Shown: piece by piece, positions 43,395 through 52,954 of the stretch
Layout of the letters: the number at the start of each line of letters is the position of its first letter
How positions within the stretch are numbered: position 1 is the stretch's first letter
Assembly: GCF_017114995.1 (NCBI RefSeq)
Contig: NZ_JABXKL010000030.1
Location: 35,790 to 99,789 of the forward strand
Direction of reading: 5' to 3'
DNA length: 64,000 nt
Source of the DNA: Nostoc sp. NMS9
GTDB lineage: Bacteria > Cyanobacteriota > Cyanobacteriia > Cyanobacteriales > Nostocaceae
Position numbers and translations under genes: made by a program
Notes under the pieces: generated by a model
Told to the model about the DNA's origin: nothing
Database searches by the model: none
The model's input: only the letters and a program-made list of their open reading frames with translations

Positions 43395-44561
43395 ATGCCT
43401 CATTTACCCAGGTTCAGCATCGTTACCCCATCCTACAACCAAGCTGCTTTCATCGGTGAAACCATTGAGAGTGTTATCTCTCAAGCAGGTGAATTTGAAA
43501 TTGAATATTTTGTAATGGATGGCGGCTCAAGTGATGGTTCAATTGAGGTAATCAAAAAATATGCCGATTTAGTATCGGCAGAAAAATGGACTGTGCAATG
43601 CCGTGGCATCTCAATTAAGTGGTATAGCCAAAAGGATAAAGGTCAATCAGATGCCATTAATCAAGGTTTGCGCCAAGCCACTGGTGATATTGTTAGTTAC
43701 ATTAATTCTGACGATCTTTACTGTCCAGGAGCTTTTGAACGTATAGCTAAAGAATTTAGCGATCGCCCAGAAGCTGACTTTATTTATGGGGACGGCGACG
43801 TAATTGATGAAGTCGGCAATTTGCAGTGGGAATGGTTATCTCGTCCTTACAATCATTCTTTGATGACATCTTATCATTTCCTCTGGAATGATTTTACAAA
43901 TTATATTATGCAGCAAGCCACTTTCTGGCGCAAAAGTGTAATTAATAAAATTGGCTATTTTGATGAATCTTTTCATTATGCTATGGATGTTGAATATTGG
44001 GTGAGAGCAGGTGATGCTGGATTAAAACTTATTCACAGACCATATAAAGTTGGCAAGTTTCGCTTAATTAAAGGTACAAAATCGCTTTCTAGCCCTACAG
44101 TTTTTTGGGAAGACTACTTGGAAATATTTAGACGTTATCGAGGTAGTCAGTCTTTAAGTATCTTTTTTGCATATTATTATTACAATCTAGCTAAAGAAGT
44201 TGACTTTGATATCCAACTAACCTTAGAAGAAGGTAATAGAGTTTTCAGGCGATGGAAATTCTTGCCAGATAGAGAAAAAAAAATTATTGAACAACAGGCA
44301 AGTAGAGGAAGAGATTTAGCCTGCCTACTTTTAGCTAATGAATTACATAAAAAGCAGTTGAATGATTTAGCAACTGCTACTTTTAAAAAAGGTTTGTCTA
44401 AAAGGCCATTAGGTGTTATGCATATTTTTGCTCTATCATATATTTTTAAAAAAATTTTAGGAATGCATATTTCTAGATTCTTAGATAATGTTACTCAAAA
44501 TATTATTAAATGGTATAGATGGAAGCGTTTTCAGTACCGATATCATCAAAGAAAATTATAG
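43395..44561 (+). CDS. Glycosyltransferase family 2
   Basis: 388 residues. A GT-A fold: SIVTPSYNQAAFIGETIESV, VMDGGSSDGSIEVI, DKGQSDAINQGLRQATGDIVSYINSDDLYCPGAF (nucleotide-sugar-binding Asp and the DxD-like Asp-Asp), then QATFWRKSVINKIGYFDESFHYAMDVEYWVRAGD. It starts 12 bases after the preceding methyltransferase stop. The C-terminal third is basic and amphipathic (IIKWYRWKRFQYR), likely membrane-binding. A similar domain occurs in the gene at 49478-50401 (DKGQSDAVNKGIS), so these two are paralogues. Confidence 0.93.
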   Translation: MPHLPRFSIVTPSYNQAAFIGETIESVISQAGEFEIEYFVMDGGSSDGSIEVIKKYADLVSAEKWTVQCRGISIKWYSQKDKGQSDAINQGLRQATGDIVSYINSDDLYCPGAFERIAKEFSDRPEADFIYGDGDVIDEVGNLQWEWLSRPYNHSLMTSYHFLWNDFTNYIMQQATFWRKSVINKIGYFDESFHYAMDVEYWVRAGDAGLKLIHRPYKVGKFRLIKGTKSLSSPTVFWEDYLEIFRRYRGSQSLSIFFAYYYYNLAKEVDFDIQLTLEEGNRVFRRWKFLPDREKKIIEQQASRGRDLACLLLANELHKKQLNDLATATFKKGLSKRPLGVMHIFALSYIFKKILGMHISRFLDNVTQNIIKWYRWKRFQYRYHQRKL

Positions 44562-44578
44562 TTCATGGAAATCAGCGT

Positions 44579-45550
44579 ATGACTGAATCCCCTAATATTT
44601 CGGTGATAATTCCAACATGTCAAAGGACTGAGCTTTTGTTAACTTGTGTGGCTAGCGTTTTAAAAGGTGATTATGACACTTATGAAATTATCGTGATCGA
44701 TCAAGATAGAAATCAAACGCTGAAACAAAGGTTAATTGAAGAATATTCAAACGAAACTAGAATTAGGTACTTTTTTTTAGACAAAGCAGGAGCAAGTAAA
44801 GCTAGAAATTTGGGACTACAAAAGGCTAATGGTGAGATAGTTGCTTTTATTGATGATGATGCTGTAGCTGATTCTGGATGGTTAAAAGCGATCGCTGAGG
44901 CCTTTTTGACAGTTAAACCAACACCAGCATTAATAGGAGGTCGCATTGATCCCATCTGGCTACACCGGAAGCCAAAATGGTATCCGAAAGAAAGAGAATT
45001 TTTATTAGGTTTATATAATATTGGCAATGAAATTTGTCCTATGCCAGAACACGATCAACCAATAGGAGCCAATATGGCAGGTTTACGTGATGTGATAGTT
45101 CAATTAGGGGGGTTTGATGAAAATCTAGGCCCTAACTACTTTCGTAAACGCTCTATGCTTACTGGCGAAGAAGCTATTCTAGGCAAACGAGTAAAAAATG
45201 CAGGATATCAACTTTACTATCAGCCTAAAGCTCACGTTTACCATCAAATATCCCCTAAAAAGTTAACTATAAGCTATTTTTTAAAACGTCACTTTTGGGA
45301 AGGTGTGACAACTATCTCACAAATATTTTTTTTAGGTGACTTAAAGTCAAATAAAAAAAATCATATATTTTATCATTCTCGTATAGTCGTCAAATCTATT
45401 GCAAGAGCAATTTTACCTAACTATAAAAAAAATCAAGATGTTTCCCTTTTAGAAATGCGAATGTTGTCATTATCAAAAACTGCATTTAGTTTGGGCGTTC
45501 TTTACGGCTTGTTAACATTGGATTATTTTGATAAAAAAATTAAAAGCTAA
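44579..45550 (+). CDS. Glycosyltransferase family 2
   Basis: 323 residues from ATG 44579 (the frame extends to 44519 within the previous gene, but the conserved fold begins at SVIIPTCQRTELLLTC). Motifs: IIVIDQDRN, KAGASKARNLGLQKANGEIVAFIDDDAVADSGW (DDD metal site) and FLLGLYNIGNE. The later part contains the conserved aromatic-rich GFDENLGPNYFRKRSMLTGEEAILGKRVKNAGY. Transfers a sugar during assembly of the surface glycan; specificity unknown. It overlaps no downstream gene: the next one starts 4 bases after the stop. Confidence 0.92.
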   Translation: MTESPNISVIIPTCQRTELLLTCVASVLKGDYDTYEIIVIDQDRNQTLKQRLIEEYSNETRIRYFFLDKAGASKARNLGLQKANGEIVAFIDDDAVADSGWLKAIAEAFLTVKPTPALIGGRIDPIWLHRKPKWYPKEREFLLGLYNIGNEICPMPEHDQPIGANMAGLRDVIVQLGGFDENLGPNYFRKRSMLTGEEAILGKRVKNAGYQLYYQPKAHVYHQISPKKLTISYFLKRHFWEGVTTISQIFFLGDLKSNKKNHIFYHSRIVVKSIARAILPNYKKNQDVSLLEMRMLSLSKTAFSLGVLYGLLTLDYFDKKIKS

Positions 45551-45553
45551 ACT

Positions 45554-46744
45554 ATGCGAATTGGTATCAATTGTTTTTTACTTCAAGCTCATATTGGTGG
45601 TTTAAAGCAGTATTTTATTACGTTATTTCAAGAGTTGTTAGAAAGAGATGTAGATAATGAATATATCTTTTTTTGGTTTGATCATAACGCCGAAGAATTA
45701 GAGAAATTAGGAATCGATAGTTGGAGAAAAAATGCAATTTTATTACAAGACCAACTACAGGTGTTATCTCATCTTGACAAGATAGACCTCTATTTTTGCC
45801 CGTTTAGCGTCTTGTATCCTCGCCCACTTCCGAAGCCTACGGTTATGACACTAGTTGATATTCAAGAAGTATTCTACCCAGAATTTTTCACTCTTGAAGA
45901 TAGATATAACCGTGAACTTCATTTTCCGAGTTCAACACGTATGGCTGATAGAGTCATCACCATCTCTGAATTTTCTAAGGAAACAATTGTCGAACACCAC
46001 AGACTTGCTCCGAAAAAAGTAATTGTATCTTATCTCAGCGCAGATGAACGTTATTACCGCAGTAATCAAATAGCCCAAGCACCTGACAGAGATTTACCAA
46101 AAGACTTTATCCTTTTTCCAGCAAACTTCTGGAAGCATAAAAATCATGACCGATTACTTAAGGCATTACGTCTTCTAAAGGAAGAGAGAAATTTGGTAAT
46201 TGATGCTGTTTTTACTGGTTTTGAGCAAGCAAATGGTTATCCACTTGCAGTAAAAGCGGAAGACTATGGACTCAGATCGCAAGTACATCTGCTGGGTTAT
46301 GTCACTGTTGAACAGTTAGCTTATTTATATACCAAAGCTAGAATGCTAGTTTTTCCTTCTTTATTTGAAGGCTTTGGTATCCCCCTTGTAGAAGCAATGG
46401 CAGCTGGCTGTCCAGTGACTGCGGCAGATGCAACATCTATTCCAGAAATTACTTCTAGTGCAGCTGAATTGTTTGATCCGAATTCACCACAAGCTATTGC
46501 TGAGACCATTGAGAAGGTATGGCAAGATAATACATTACGACAAAAGATGATATCTCTAGGAAAGCAACGCGCCAAAGACTTCTCCCCCTCAATGACTGCT
46601 CAGTCTCATCTAACTGCTTTTACGGAAGCTTTACAAGCTTATTCATACCCCCAGTTCTTATGGAACAACTGGGTTTATAAAAATTATCATCTTGCCAAAT
46701 TAAGGTTGCAATGGCGTAATAAGTTGAGCAAAAGAAATGGATGA
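45554..46744 (+). CDS. Glycosyltransferase family 4 (GT-B fold)
   Basis: 396 residues. A Rossmann-type N-terminus (MRIGINCFLLQAHIGGLKQYF) and a C-terminal GT4 domain: FILFPANFWKHKNHDRLLKALRLL, VHLLGYVTVEQLAYLYTKARMLVFPSLFEGFGIPLVEAMAAGCPV (the E-x7-E region is EGFGIPLVE), then EIAGTSA-type ITSSAAELFDPNSPQAIAE. Retaining transferase, probably of mannose or glucose-type sugars from a nucleotide donor; the acceptor is unknown. It is the fifth enzyme gene in the locus and begins four bases after the previous stop. Confidence 0.93.
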   Translation: MRIGINCFLLQAHIGGLKQYFITLFQELLERDVDNEYIFFWFDHNAEELEKLGIDSWRKNAILLQDQLQVLSHLDKIDLYFCPFSVLYPRPLPKPTVMTLVDIQEVFYPEFFTLEDRYNRELHFPSSTRMADRVITISEFSKETIVEHHRLAPKKVIVSYLSADERYYRSNQIAQAPDRDLPKDFILFPANFWKHKNHDRLLKALRLLKEERNLVIDAVFTGFEQANGYPLAVKAEDYGLRSQVHLLGYVTVEQLAYLYTKARMLVFPSLFEGFGIPLVEAMAAGCPVTAADATSIPEITSSAAELFDPNSPQAIAETIEKVWQDNTLRQKMISLGKQRAKDFSPSMTAQSHLTAFTEALQAYSYPQFLWNNWVYKNYHLAKLRLQWRNKLSKRNG

Positions 46745-46811
46745 ATAATTTTTTGCGTAATGAACTGTATCTTTACAACTCTAACAAAAAATTATAAAGG
46801 AATGAATAACT

Positions 46812-47501
46812 ATGAAATTATCTGTAATTATACCTTGTTACAACGAGCTTGAAACAATCGATGGAGTTGTAAAAGCAGTCAAAGCATCCCCAGTTAAAAA
46901 CTGTGAAATTATCATTGTAGATGATTGTTCAACAGATGGTACATACGAACTACTAAAGTCAACAGTTGAAGCACAGGTTGATCAGGTAATTTATCATTCC
47001 AAAAATCAAGGAAAAGGTGCCGCTTTACGTTCTGGCTTTGCAGCAGCTACTGGTGATATTGTGATTATTCAAGATGCTGATTTGGAGTATAATCCTCAAG
47101 AATATCCAATAATAATTATGCCTATTTTAGAAGACAAGGCCGATGTAGTTTTTGGTTCTAGATTTCAAGGAAGTGGGCCCCATAGAGTCTTGTATTACTG
47201 GCATAGAGTTGGTAATGGATTTCTTACTATGTTATCTAATATGTTTACTAATATTAATCTGACAGATATGGAAACTTGTTATAAAGCATTTCGCCGGGAA
47301 ATTATTCAATCTATCAAAATACAAGAAAATCGATTTGGTTTTGAACCGGAAATTACTGCCAAATTAGCAAAAATGAAGTGCCGGATTTATGAAGTAGGCA
47401 TATCTTATTATGGTAGAACTTACAAAGAAGGTAAAAAAATAGGTTGGAAAGATGGCATTATAGCTATATTTTGCATAATTAAGTATAACTTATTTACCTA
47501 A
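46812..47501 (+). CDS. GT2, dolichyl-phosphate mannose synthase-like
   Basis: 229 residues. Motifs: [68 protein letters not shown] and [10 protein letters not shown]. This is the DPM1/GtrB type that transfers a sugar from a nucleotide to a polyprenyl phosphate; the typical C-terminal membrane helices of the GtrB type are missing, so it may be the soluble Dpm1-like kind. AAAGGA precedes ATG 46812. It may feed the GT39-like multispan protein immediately downstream (47544-49472), which would use a polyprenyl-phosphate sugar donor. Confidence 0.92.
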   Translation: MKLSVIIPCYNELETIDGVVKAVKASPVKNCEIIIVDDCSTDGTYELLKSTVEAQVDQVIYHSKNQGKGAALRSGFAAATGDIVIIQDADLEYNPQEYPIIIMPILEDKADVVFGSRFQGSGPHRVLYYWHRVGNGFLTMLSNMFTNINLTDMETCYKAFRREIIQSIKIQENRFGFEPEITAKLAKMKCRIYEVGISYYGRTYKEGKKIGWKDGIIAIFCIIKYNLFT

Positions 47502-47543
47502 AGATTTTTCCAATACTAACAATTACAATGAGAATACTATAAA

Positions 47544-49472
47544 ATGTTTGCATTGCTATTAATAATACCTTTAATTTTGTTGACGATAATATTTTATAAA
47601 ATAAATAGATGCTGGCGTGAGTCAGTATTATCATCATTGATAATTTGGGGTGCTTTTTTAACTTTTGTAACTGAATTTTTTAGTCTTTTTAGATATATTA
47701 ACTTTATATGTATATTAATTAACTGGACTGCTTTTAACATCTTATGCATAATTGTTTTTTTTAGAATAAATAATAAAACAAAACTTATATATAGTTATAA
47801 GAATAAACCTCATATTGTTTTACTTTCTGGTACAGCTTTTATTACAGTTGTAGTTGGTTTAATTGCATTAATAGCACCATCTAACAATTGGGATTCTATG
47901 ACTTATCACATGAGTCGTGTAGTTCATTGGATTCAAAATGCTAGTGTTGCTCACTATCCTAGCCACATACTCAGACAATTAGAGTTAAGTCCTTGGTCAG
48001 AGTATACTATTATGCATTTGCAGATTCTTAGTGGTGGCGATAGTTTAGCCAATTTGGTGCAATGGTTTAGTATGCTTGGTTGTCTAATTGGAGTATCCTT
48101 AATTGCCAAACAATTAGGAGCAAAATTAGGGGGTCAGCTTTTTTCTTCAGTTGTATGTGTAACTATACCAATGGGTATTCTTCAAGCATCAAGTACTCAA
48201 AACGATTATGTAGTATCTCTATGGTTAGTTTGTTTTGTTTATTATTTTTTATTGTCAATCAAGTATGAGTTTAGCTTGAAAAACTCATTTAATATTGGTG
48301 CTAGTCTTGGATTAGCTATTTTAACAAAGGGTACAGCTTATATATATGCATTACCATTTGCTATTTGTTTACTTGTATTGATGTTAAAGCGTATACAATG
48401 GAAAGCTTTTAGACATCTTTGGGGAATATGTATTATAGCTGTTGTTATCAACCTTGGTATTTGGTATCGGAACTTTGAACTTTACAACAATCCTCTTGGG
48501 GTGTTGGGAAAGATCACTATAAATGAAGTATTTACATTACCAGCACTTTTATCAAATATTGTTCGCAATATTTCTCTTCATTTAGCTACACCAATTCAAG
48601 AAATAAATACTTTTCAAGAAAAAATAATATATAAAATTCATGATTTTTTAGGTATTAGTGCTAGTGATCCTGCTACAACTTTTAATGGAGTAGAATTTCA
48701 TATTCCTAAAATCTCAACTCCAAACATTTATTTACATGAAGATTTGTCTGGAAACTTAATACACTTTTTACTGATTACGTTTTCCATTGTAATATATCTA
48801 GTTTATGTGAAGTCTAATCAGCATAATGACTTAATTAAAATTTATCTTGTTAATCTTTGCTTTTCATTTATTTTTTTAAGTTTACTTCTTAAATGGCAAC
48901 CCTGGGCTAGCCGTCTCCATCTTCCTATTTTCGTACTTTTTTCTGCATTTATTGGAACGATTATTTCTAATGTTTTTAATCAAAGATTAGTTAATTTTAT
49001 AGGATTGATTTTCATATTATCTTGTCAGCCTTACCTCTTTTATAATGCATCGCGTCCACTATTACATAATAATAAATTTGTTAATAACATAAATGGTACT
49101 ATTTTTACTGTAGACAGGATATCTCAATTTTTTAGTAATAATTCTCAACTGAAAGAGCCTTATATTGATGCAATTAATTTTATTAATTACAAAGAATGTT
49201 ATAATATTGGTTTATTGATGAACGAAGATTCTTGGGAATATCCATTTTCGGTAATTGCTAATAATAGTAGGAAACAATTATTTAATTTTGAGCATATTAA
49301 TGTTAAAAACTTATCATCAGTAAAATATCGTGTTTATCCTTACAGAAATTTTATTCCTTGTGCAATCATTTCTGTGGATGCCGAAGATAGAGAAAAATTT
49401 TTAACAAAACAAATTGTTTATACAAAAGTGTGGACAGCAAAACCACTTGTTGTTTTTACTGTTAAAAAATAA
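47544..49472 (+). CDS. Multispan GT39-like glycosyltransferase
   Basis: 642 residues with about twelve membrane helices. The extracytoplasmic loop SNNWDSMTYHMSRVVHWIQN carries the catalytic-type Asp of GT-C (PMT/ArnT-like) enzymes, and the following LSPWSEYTIMHLQILSGGD is typical. It transfers a sugar from a lipid-phosphate donor on the outer face of the inner membrane. The DPM1-like gene just upstream (42 bases away) would supply that donor. It is the most AT-rich part of the window and lacks HIP1 octamers, which suggests a foreign or fast-evolving origin. Other GT-C families cannot be excluded. Confidence 0.82.
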   Translation: MFALLLIIPLILLTIIFYKINRCWRESVLSSLIIWGAFLTFVTEFFSLFRYINFICILINWTAFNILCIIVFFRINNKTKLIYSYKNKPHIVLLSGTAFITVVVGLIALIAPSNNWDSMTYHMSRVVHWIQNASVAHYPSHILRQLELSPWSEYTIMHLQILSGGDSLANLVQWFSMLGCLIGVSLIAKQLGAKLGGQLFSSVVCVTIPMGILQASSTQNDYVVSLWLVCFVYYFLLSIKYEFSLKNSFNIGASLGLAILTKGTAYIYALPFAICLLVLMLKRIQWKAFRHLWGICIIAVVINLGIWYRNFELYNNPLGVLGKITINEVFTLPALLSNIVRNISLHLATPIQEINTFQEKIIYKIHDFLGISASDPATTFNGVEFHIPKISTPNIYLHEDLSGNLIHFLLITFSIVIYLVYVKSNQHNDLIKIYLVNLCFSFIFLSLLLKWQPWASRLHLPIFVLFSAFIGTIISNVFNQRLVNFIGLIFILSCQPYLFYNASRPLLHNNKFVNNINGTIFTVDRISQFFSNNSQLKEPYIDAINFINYKECYNIGLLMNEDSWEYPFSVIANNSRKQLFNFEHINVKNLSSVKYRVYPYRNFIPCAIISVDAEDREKFLTKQIVYTKVWTAKPLVVFTVKK

Positions 49473-49477
49473 ATTTA

Positions 49478-50401
49478 ATGAATTTACAATTTAGTGTCAT
49501 TACACCCTCTTTCCGTCAAGGTTGCTTCATAGAGCGAACTATACAGAGTGTCTTAGCTCAAGATATAGAAGATATGGAATATGTGATCTGTGATGGAGGA
49601 AGCGATGATGGAACACTAGAAATTTTAAAACGATACGATCAAAAAATCCAGTGGGTATCAGAACCAGATAAAGGACAATCTGATGCTGTCAATAAAGGCA
49701 TATCAATGACAAAAGGTGAGATTATTGCCTGGATTAATTCTGATGATATTTATTATCCAGGAGCGTTTGCGATCGTTAAAAAAATATTTGAAGCTCATCC
49801 AGAGACTCAAGTTATTTATGGTGAAGCTGACTGGATCGATGAATATGATCAAATTTTGCAACCTTTTCCCACAGAACCTTGGAATTATAAACGGTTAATT
49901 GAAACTTGTTATCTTTGTCAACCAGCAGTGTTTTTTAGACGCAGCCTAATTAAAAATTTTGGCAATTTAAACCCACAATTAGAGTATTGTATGGATTATG
50001 AGCTATGGTTACGTTGTGGAAAATATATTAATGTTGAATATGTGCCGCAAAAACTGGCAGGTTCTCGTATGTACAGTACCAATAAAACTTTAAGTAAAAG
50101 ATTGCCAGCACATTATGAAATTAATGAAATGCTGAAAAATAAATTTGGTACTGTTCCAGATAATTGGATTATTGCATACGCATTAATAAAAGTTGAAGAA
50201 ACTACAAATCTTGATAAATTTGATGATACTCAAATTAAAGAGTTTACTAAAATATTGATTTTGAATAGTTTTGAGGGCTTTTCTCGTTGGCAAAAATTGA
50301 TCTCACCCAAGATTTTCATAAAAATGTTATTTTGGTGGCTATTTCCACAGTTATCATGGTTTAGACAAAGACAATTATTAGAAAGTAAAAAATTTAATTA
50401 A
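49478..50401 (+). CDS. Glycosyltransferase family 2
   Basis: 307 residues. SVITPSFRQGCFIERTIQSVL, VICDGGSDDGTLEIL, DKGQSDAVNKGISMTKGEIIAWINSDDIYYPGAF (DD metal site) and CQPAVFFRRSLIKNFG. It is similar to the first two thirds of 43395-44561, so probably a paralogue with the same donor class but another acceptor. It begins five bases after the preceding stop. The 3' end is followed by an AT-rich gap before the methyltransferase at 50528. Confidence 0.93.
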   Translation: MNLQFSVITPSFRQGCFIERTIQSVLAQDIEDMEYVICDGGSDDGTLEILKRYDQKIQWVSEPDKGQSDAVNKGISMTKGEIIAWINSDDIYYPGAFAIVKKIFEAHPETQVIYGEADWIDEYDQILQPFPTEPWNYKRLIETCYLCQPAVFFRRSLIKNFGNLNPQLEYCMDYELWLRCGKYINVEYVPQKLAGSRMYSTNKTLSKRLPAHYEINEMLKNKFGTVPDNWIIAYALIKVEETTNLDKFDDTQIKEFTKILILNSFEGFSRWQKLISPKIFIKMLFWWLFPQLSWFRQRQLLESKKFN

Positions 50402-50527
50402 ATTCATAGTTTAATTAATTTTTTTTATTGGTATGCTCACGATATGCTACATAATTTATATATGCTTCCTCAGTAACTTTAGTGAAATTTATCAATTAAT
50501 TCCAGTTAGCTATAAAAATAAATAAAT

Positions 50528-51091
50528 ATGAGCGAACCATTTTTAGAACCAATATTACGATACCTCCGGCTTAAAAGGGTAATATCCCATATTCCTAAAA
50601 ACTCTCTGATTTTGGATGTAGGCTGTGGCAGTTCGGCTACTTTTCTAAAAAGCATTTCCCCTCATATTAAGCAGGGATTCGGTGTTGATTTTAAAGTCAA
50701 AAATTTTCAATCTGGCAATATACAAACTAAGCAGCTAATGCTTGAAAATCATTTGCCATTTAAGGATGAAAGCTTTGATGTTGTAACCATGCTGGCAGTT
50801 TTAGAACACATAGAATATGAAAAAGAAATTTTAAAAGAGATTTATAGAGTTCTCGTTCCTCAAGGCAAACTAATACTGACAGTTCCATCAGTTTGGTCGC
50901 AACCACTACTAGAATTTTTGGCTTATAGATTAAAAATAGTGAGTGAAGCAGAGATTAGAGATCACAAAAGATACTATAAGCGCGAGAAGCTCAGAAAAGT
51001 TTTGGTAAATTTGACTGGATTTGAGGGATTTCATCACCAATATTTTCAGTTTTGGATGAACAATTTCTGTACAGTTACTAAGAGGAGTTAA
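50528..51091 (+). CDS. Class I SAM-dependent methyltransferase (short)
   Basis: 187 residues. SLILDVGCGSSATFLKSI (motif I), GVDFKVKNF, PFKDESFDVVTMLAVLEHIEYEKEILKEIYRVLVPQGKLILTVPS (motifs II-III). The ending HHQYFQFWMNNFCTVTKRS is shorter than the usual 220-260 residues, so the C-terminal lid may be reduced. It is likely to methylate a glycan, lipid or donor in the locus; the acceptor is unknown. Confidence 0.85.
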   Translation: MSEPFLEPILRYLRLKRVISHIPKNSLILDVGCGSSATFLKSISPHIKQGFGVDFKVKNFQSGNIQTKQLMLENHLPFKDESFDVVTMLAVLEHIEYEKEILKEIYRVLVPQGKLILTVPSVWSQPLLEFLAYRLKIVSEAEIRDHKRYYKREKLRKVLVNLTGFEGFHHQYFQFWMNNFCTVTKRS

Positions 51092-51442
51092 TTACTATAC
51101 AATAATCCAAGTTGATGCTAGTGAGAAACTGGTAGTTGCTGAGGCGATCGCATGATTCTGCCTTTTGACGTAGCTCCGCGAGAGTCGGTAGCAATTAATG
51201 CAGCTATCAAACCACCTACGATTGCAAAAAAATATACTCTTATTTTAACAATGGTGCAGGAAACGCTTGCTTGGTTTACCGATAAGCAATCTCCGTACCC
51301 TAAAATCGATGTAACAGTTACATCAGATTCTTAATTTTTAATTTAGCTAAATGTAAGAAAATTCTTGTAAAATATACTGAATTTCTATGTTACATCAAAT
51401 TCTTAATTGTTCATTTAGCTAAATGAGTGTGAGGAAAATGGT
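51092..51442. other. Intergenic region inside the polysaccharide locus
   Basis: 350 bases. It holds a HIP1 site near 51144, the only one between about 44.9 and 54.9 kb, and a GACGTAGCTCCGCGAGAG stretch that resembles a dispersed repeat, and a direct repeat of the sequence around TTACATCAGATTCTTAATTTTTAATTTAGCTAAATG (51317-51350 and 51392-51426). The small frame 51152-51334 is not supported. Confidence 0.5.
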
Positions 51443-51811
51443 ATGAACTTACAAGAATCTGCTTTACTGCTAATGTCTATTGCTACAAGTGTAAGTGGAC
51501 AATTTTTCTTAAAATTGGGGGCGATGAAATTGGCAAAAGTCAATTCACCGAATGCCCTAAATAATATTATCAGTATTGCTACTACACCGGAATTATTAAC
51601 TGGATTAACTTGTTATGGGTTAGGCGCTATTGCATACATTCTGCTTCTCAGCAGAGTCAACTTAAGTGTTGCCGCTCCATCTATTTCCTTAGTTTATGTT
51701 TTCTCAGTCCTTTTAGGTTACTTCATTTTCAGGGAAACGATTCCCTTAACCCGGCTCGTAGGTTTGAGTTTTATTGTAGGTGGAGTTATTTTAGTAGTTT
51801 GGCAAAAATAA
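51443..51811 (+). CDS. Short EamA/DMT-family transporter protein
   Basis: 122 residues with four predicted membrane helices, like a half-size EmrE/DMT unit. It contains SIATSVSGQFFLKLGAMKL, LLTGLTCYGLGAIAYILLLSRVNLSVAAPSISLVYVFSVLLGYFIFRETIPLTRLVGLSFIVGGVILV, including the conserved FxxET signature of EamA domains. The small size means it probably acts as an (antiparallel) dimer. In polysaccharide loci such ArnE/ArnF-like proteins are thought to flip polyprenyl-phosphate sugars, which would fit the DPM1-like and GT39-like genes here; that is inference. Start ATG follows GAGGAAAATGGT. Confidence 0.88.
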   Translation: MNLQESALLLMSIATSVSGQFFLKLGAMKLAKVNSPNALNNIISIATTPELLTGLTCYGLGAIAYILLLSRVNLSVAAPSISLVYVFSVLLGYFIFRETIPLTRLVGLSFIVGGVILVVWQK

Positions 51812-51974
51812 AATAACAAAAATACAAAATTACTATCCCAATATTTAGTCAATTTTAATTTTGAGCATTTTATGCTTAATTTAAAACAAAGTTTTGGATT
51901 TTAACTAATAGTTAACCATAACAAATACTGAAGAACCTTTTAAATTTGATTTTTTTAAAAGTAGGCTTAGAACT

Positions 51975-52946
51975 GTGACTAAAAAAGCTCTTATTACCGG
52001 CTTAACTGGACAAGATGGCTCTTATCTTGGTGAACTACTACTAACCAAAGGCTATCAAGTCTTTGGCTTAGTCCGCCGCTCAAGTTCCAGTAATCTTGAG
52101 CGCATCAATCACTTTTCTGGCGATATCCAAATCCTTTCTGGTGATCTTTTAGATCAATCATCATTAATGGATGCGATTACCGAAGCTCAACCTGACGAAA
52201 TTTATAATCTTGCCTCGCAAAGCTACGTCCCTCTGTCTTGGACACAACCTGCTCTCACTGCTGAATATACAGCCCTCGGTGTCTCCCGTCTTTTAGAATC
52301 GATTCGTCGTTGCAAACCAGATGCCAGATTTTATCAAGCATCCAGTAGTGAAGTCTTCGGTCAGCCTGACGAATCACCCCAAACCGAACGTACTGCTTTT
52401 CGTCCGCGCAACCCTTACGGTGTTGCCAAAACATACGCTCACTGGATGACTGTCAACTATCGGCAGAAATACAACCTTTACAACTGCTGTGGTATTACTT
52501 ATACTCATGAATCACCTCGACGTGGGACAGAATTTGTATTTCGCAAAATCACCCATGCAGCTGCCCAAATTAAATTAGGTTTGGCAAATGAACTAAAATT
52601 AGGCAACCTAGATGCCCGTCGTGATTGGTGCTATGCCAAGGATGCTGTTTACGCTATGTGGCTGATGTTGCAGCAAGAACAACCTGATGACTATATCATT
52701 GCCAGTGGTGAAACTCACTCTGTTAGAGAACTTGTTGAGTGTGCTTTTAACTGCGTTGGTCTAAACTGGCAAGATTATGTCTCAGTTGACCCTGCTTTTT
52801 ATCGCTCTGATGAATCAGTCCAGTTAGTTGGTTCCATTAATAAAATTAAGACGGAGTTAGGTTGGCAGCCTCAGTACTCATTTGAGCAATTGGTTGAGGT
52901 TATGGTTGATTATGACCTGAAAAAAATAAGCAAAAACGGAGCTTAA
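51975..52946 (+). CDS. gmd: GDP-mannose 4,6-dehydratase
   Basis: 323 residues from GTG 51975. Converts GDP-mannose to GDP-4-keto-6-deoxymannose. Motifs: ALITGLTGQDGSYLGELLL (NADP-binding), GDLLD, EIYNLASQSYV, FYQASSSEVFGQ, RNPYGVAKTYAH (YxxxK), ESPRRGTEFVFRKI, LGNLDARRDWCYAKDAV and ELGWQPQ. The catalytic triad is complete. It stands without a reductase/epimerase (Fcl or RMD) beside it, so the final sugar (fucose, rhamnose or perosamine) is not decided here. Probably part of the same transcription unit as the GT4 gene that begins 9 bases later. Confidence 0.96.
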   Translation: MTKKALITGLTGQDGSYLGELLLTKGYQVFGLVRRSSSSNLERINHFSGDIQILSGDLLDQSSLMDAITEAQPDEIYNLASQSYVPLSWTQPALTAEYTALGVSRLLESIRRCKPDARFYQASSSEVFGQPDESPQTERTAFRPRNPYGVAKTYAHWMTVNYRQKYNLYNCCGITYTHESPRRGTEFVFRKITHAAAQIKLGLANELKLGNLDARRDWCYAKDAVYAMWLMLQQEQPDDYIIASGETHSVRELVECAFNCVGLNWQDYVSVDPAFYRSDESVQLVGSINKIKTELGWQPQYSFEQLVEVMVDYDLKKISKNGA

Positions 52947-52954
52947 ATATTCTG

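Noticed and set aside
51152..51334. 60-residue frame inside the polysaccharide locus
   Set aside because: It begins in a dispersed-repeat-like stretch with a HIP1 site; composition is not protein-like and no family was recognised.
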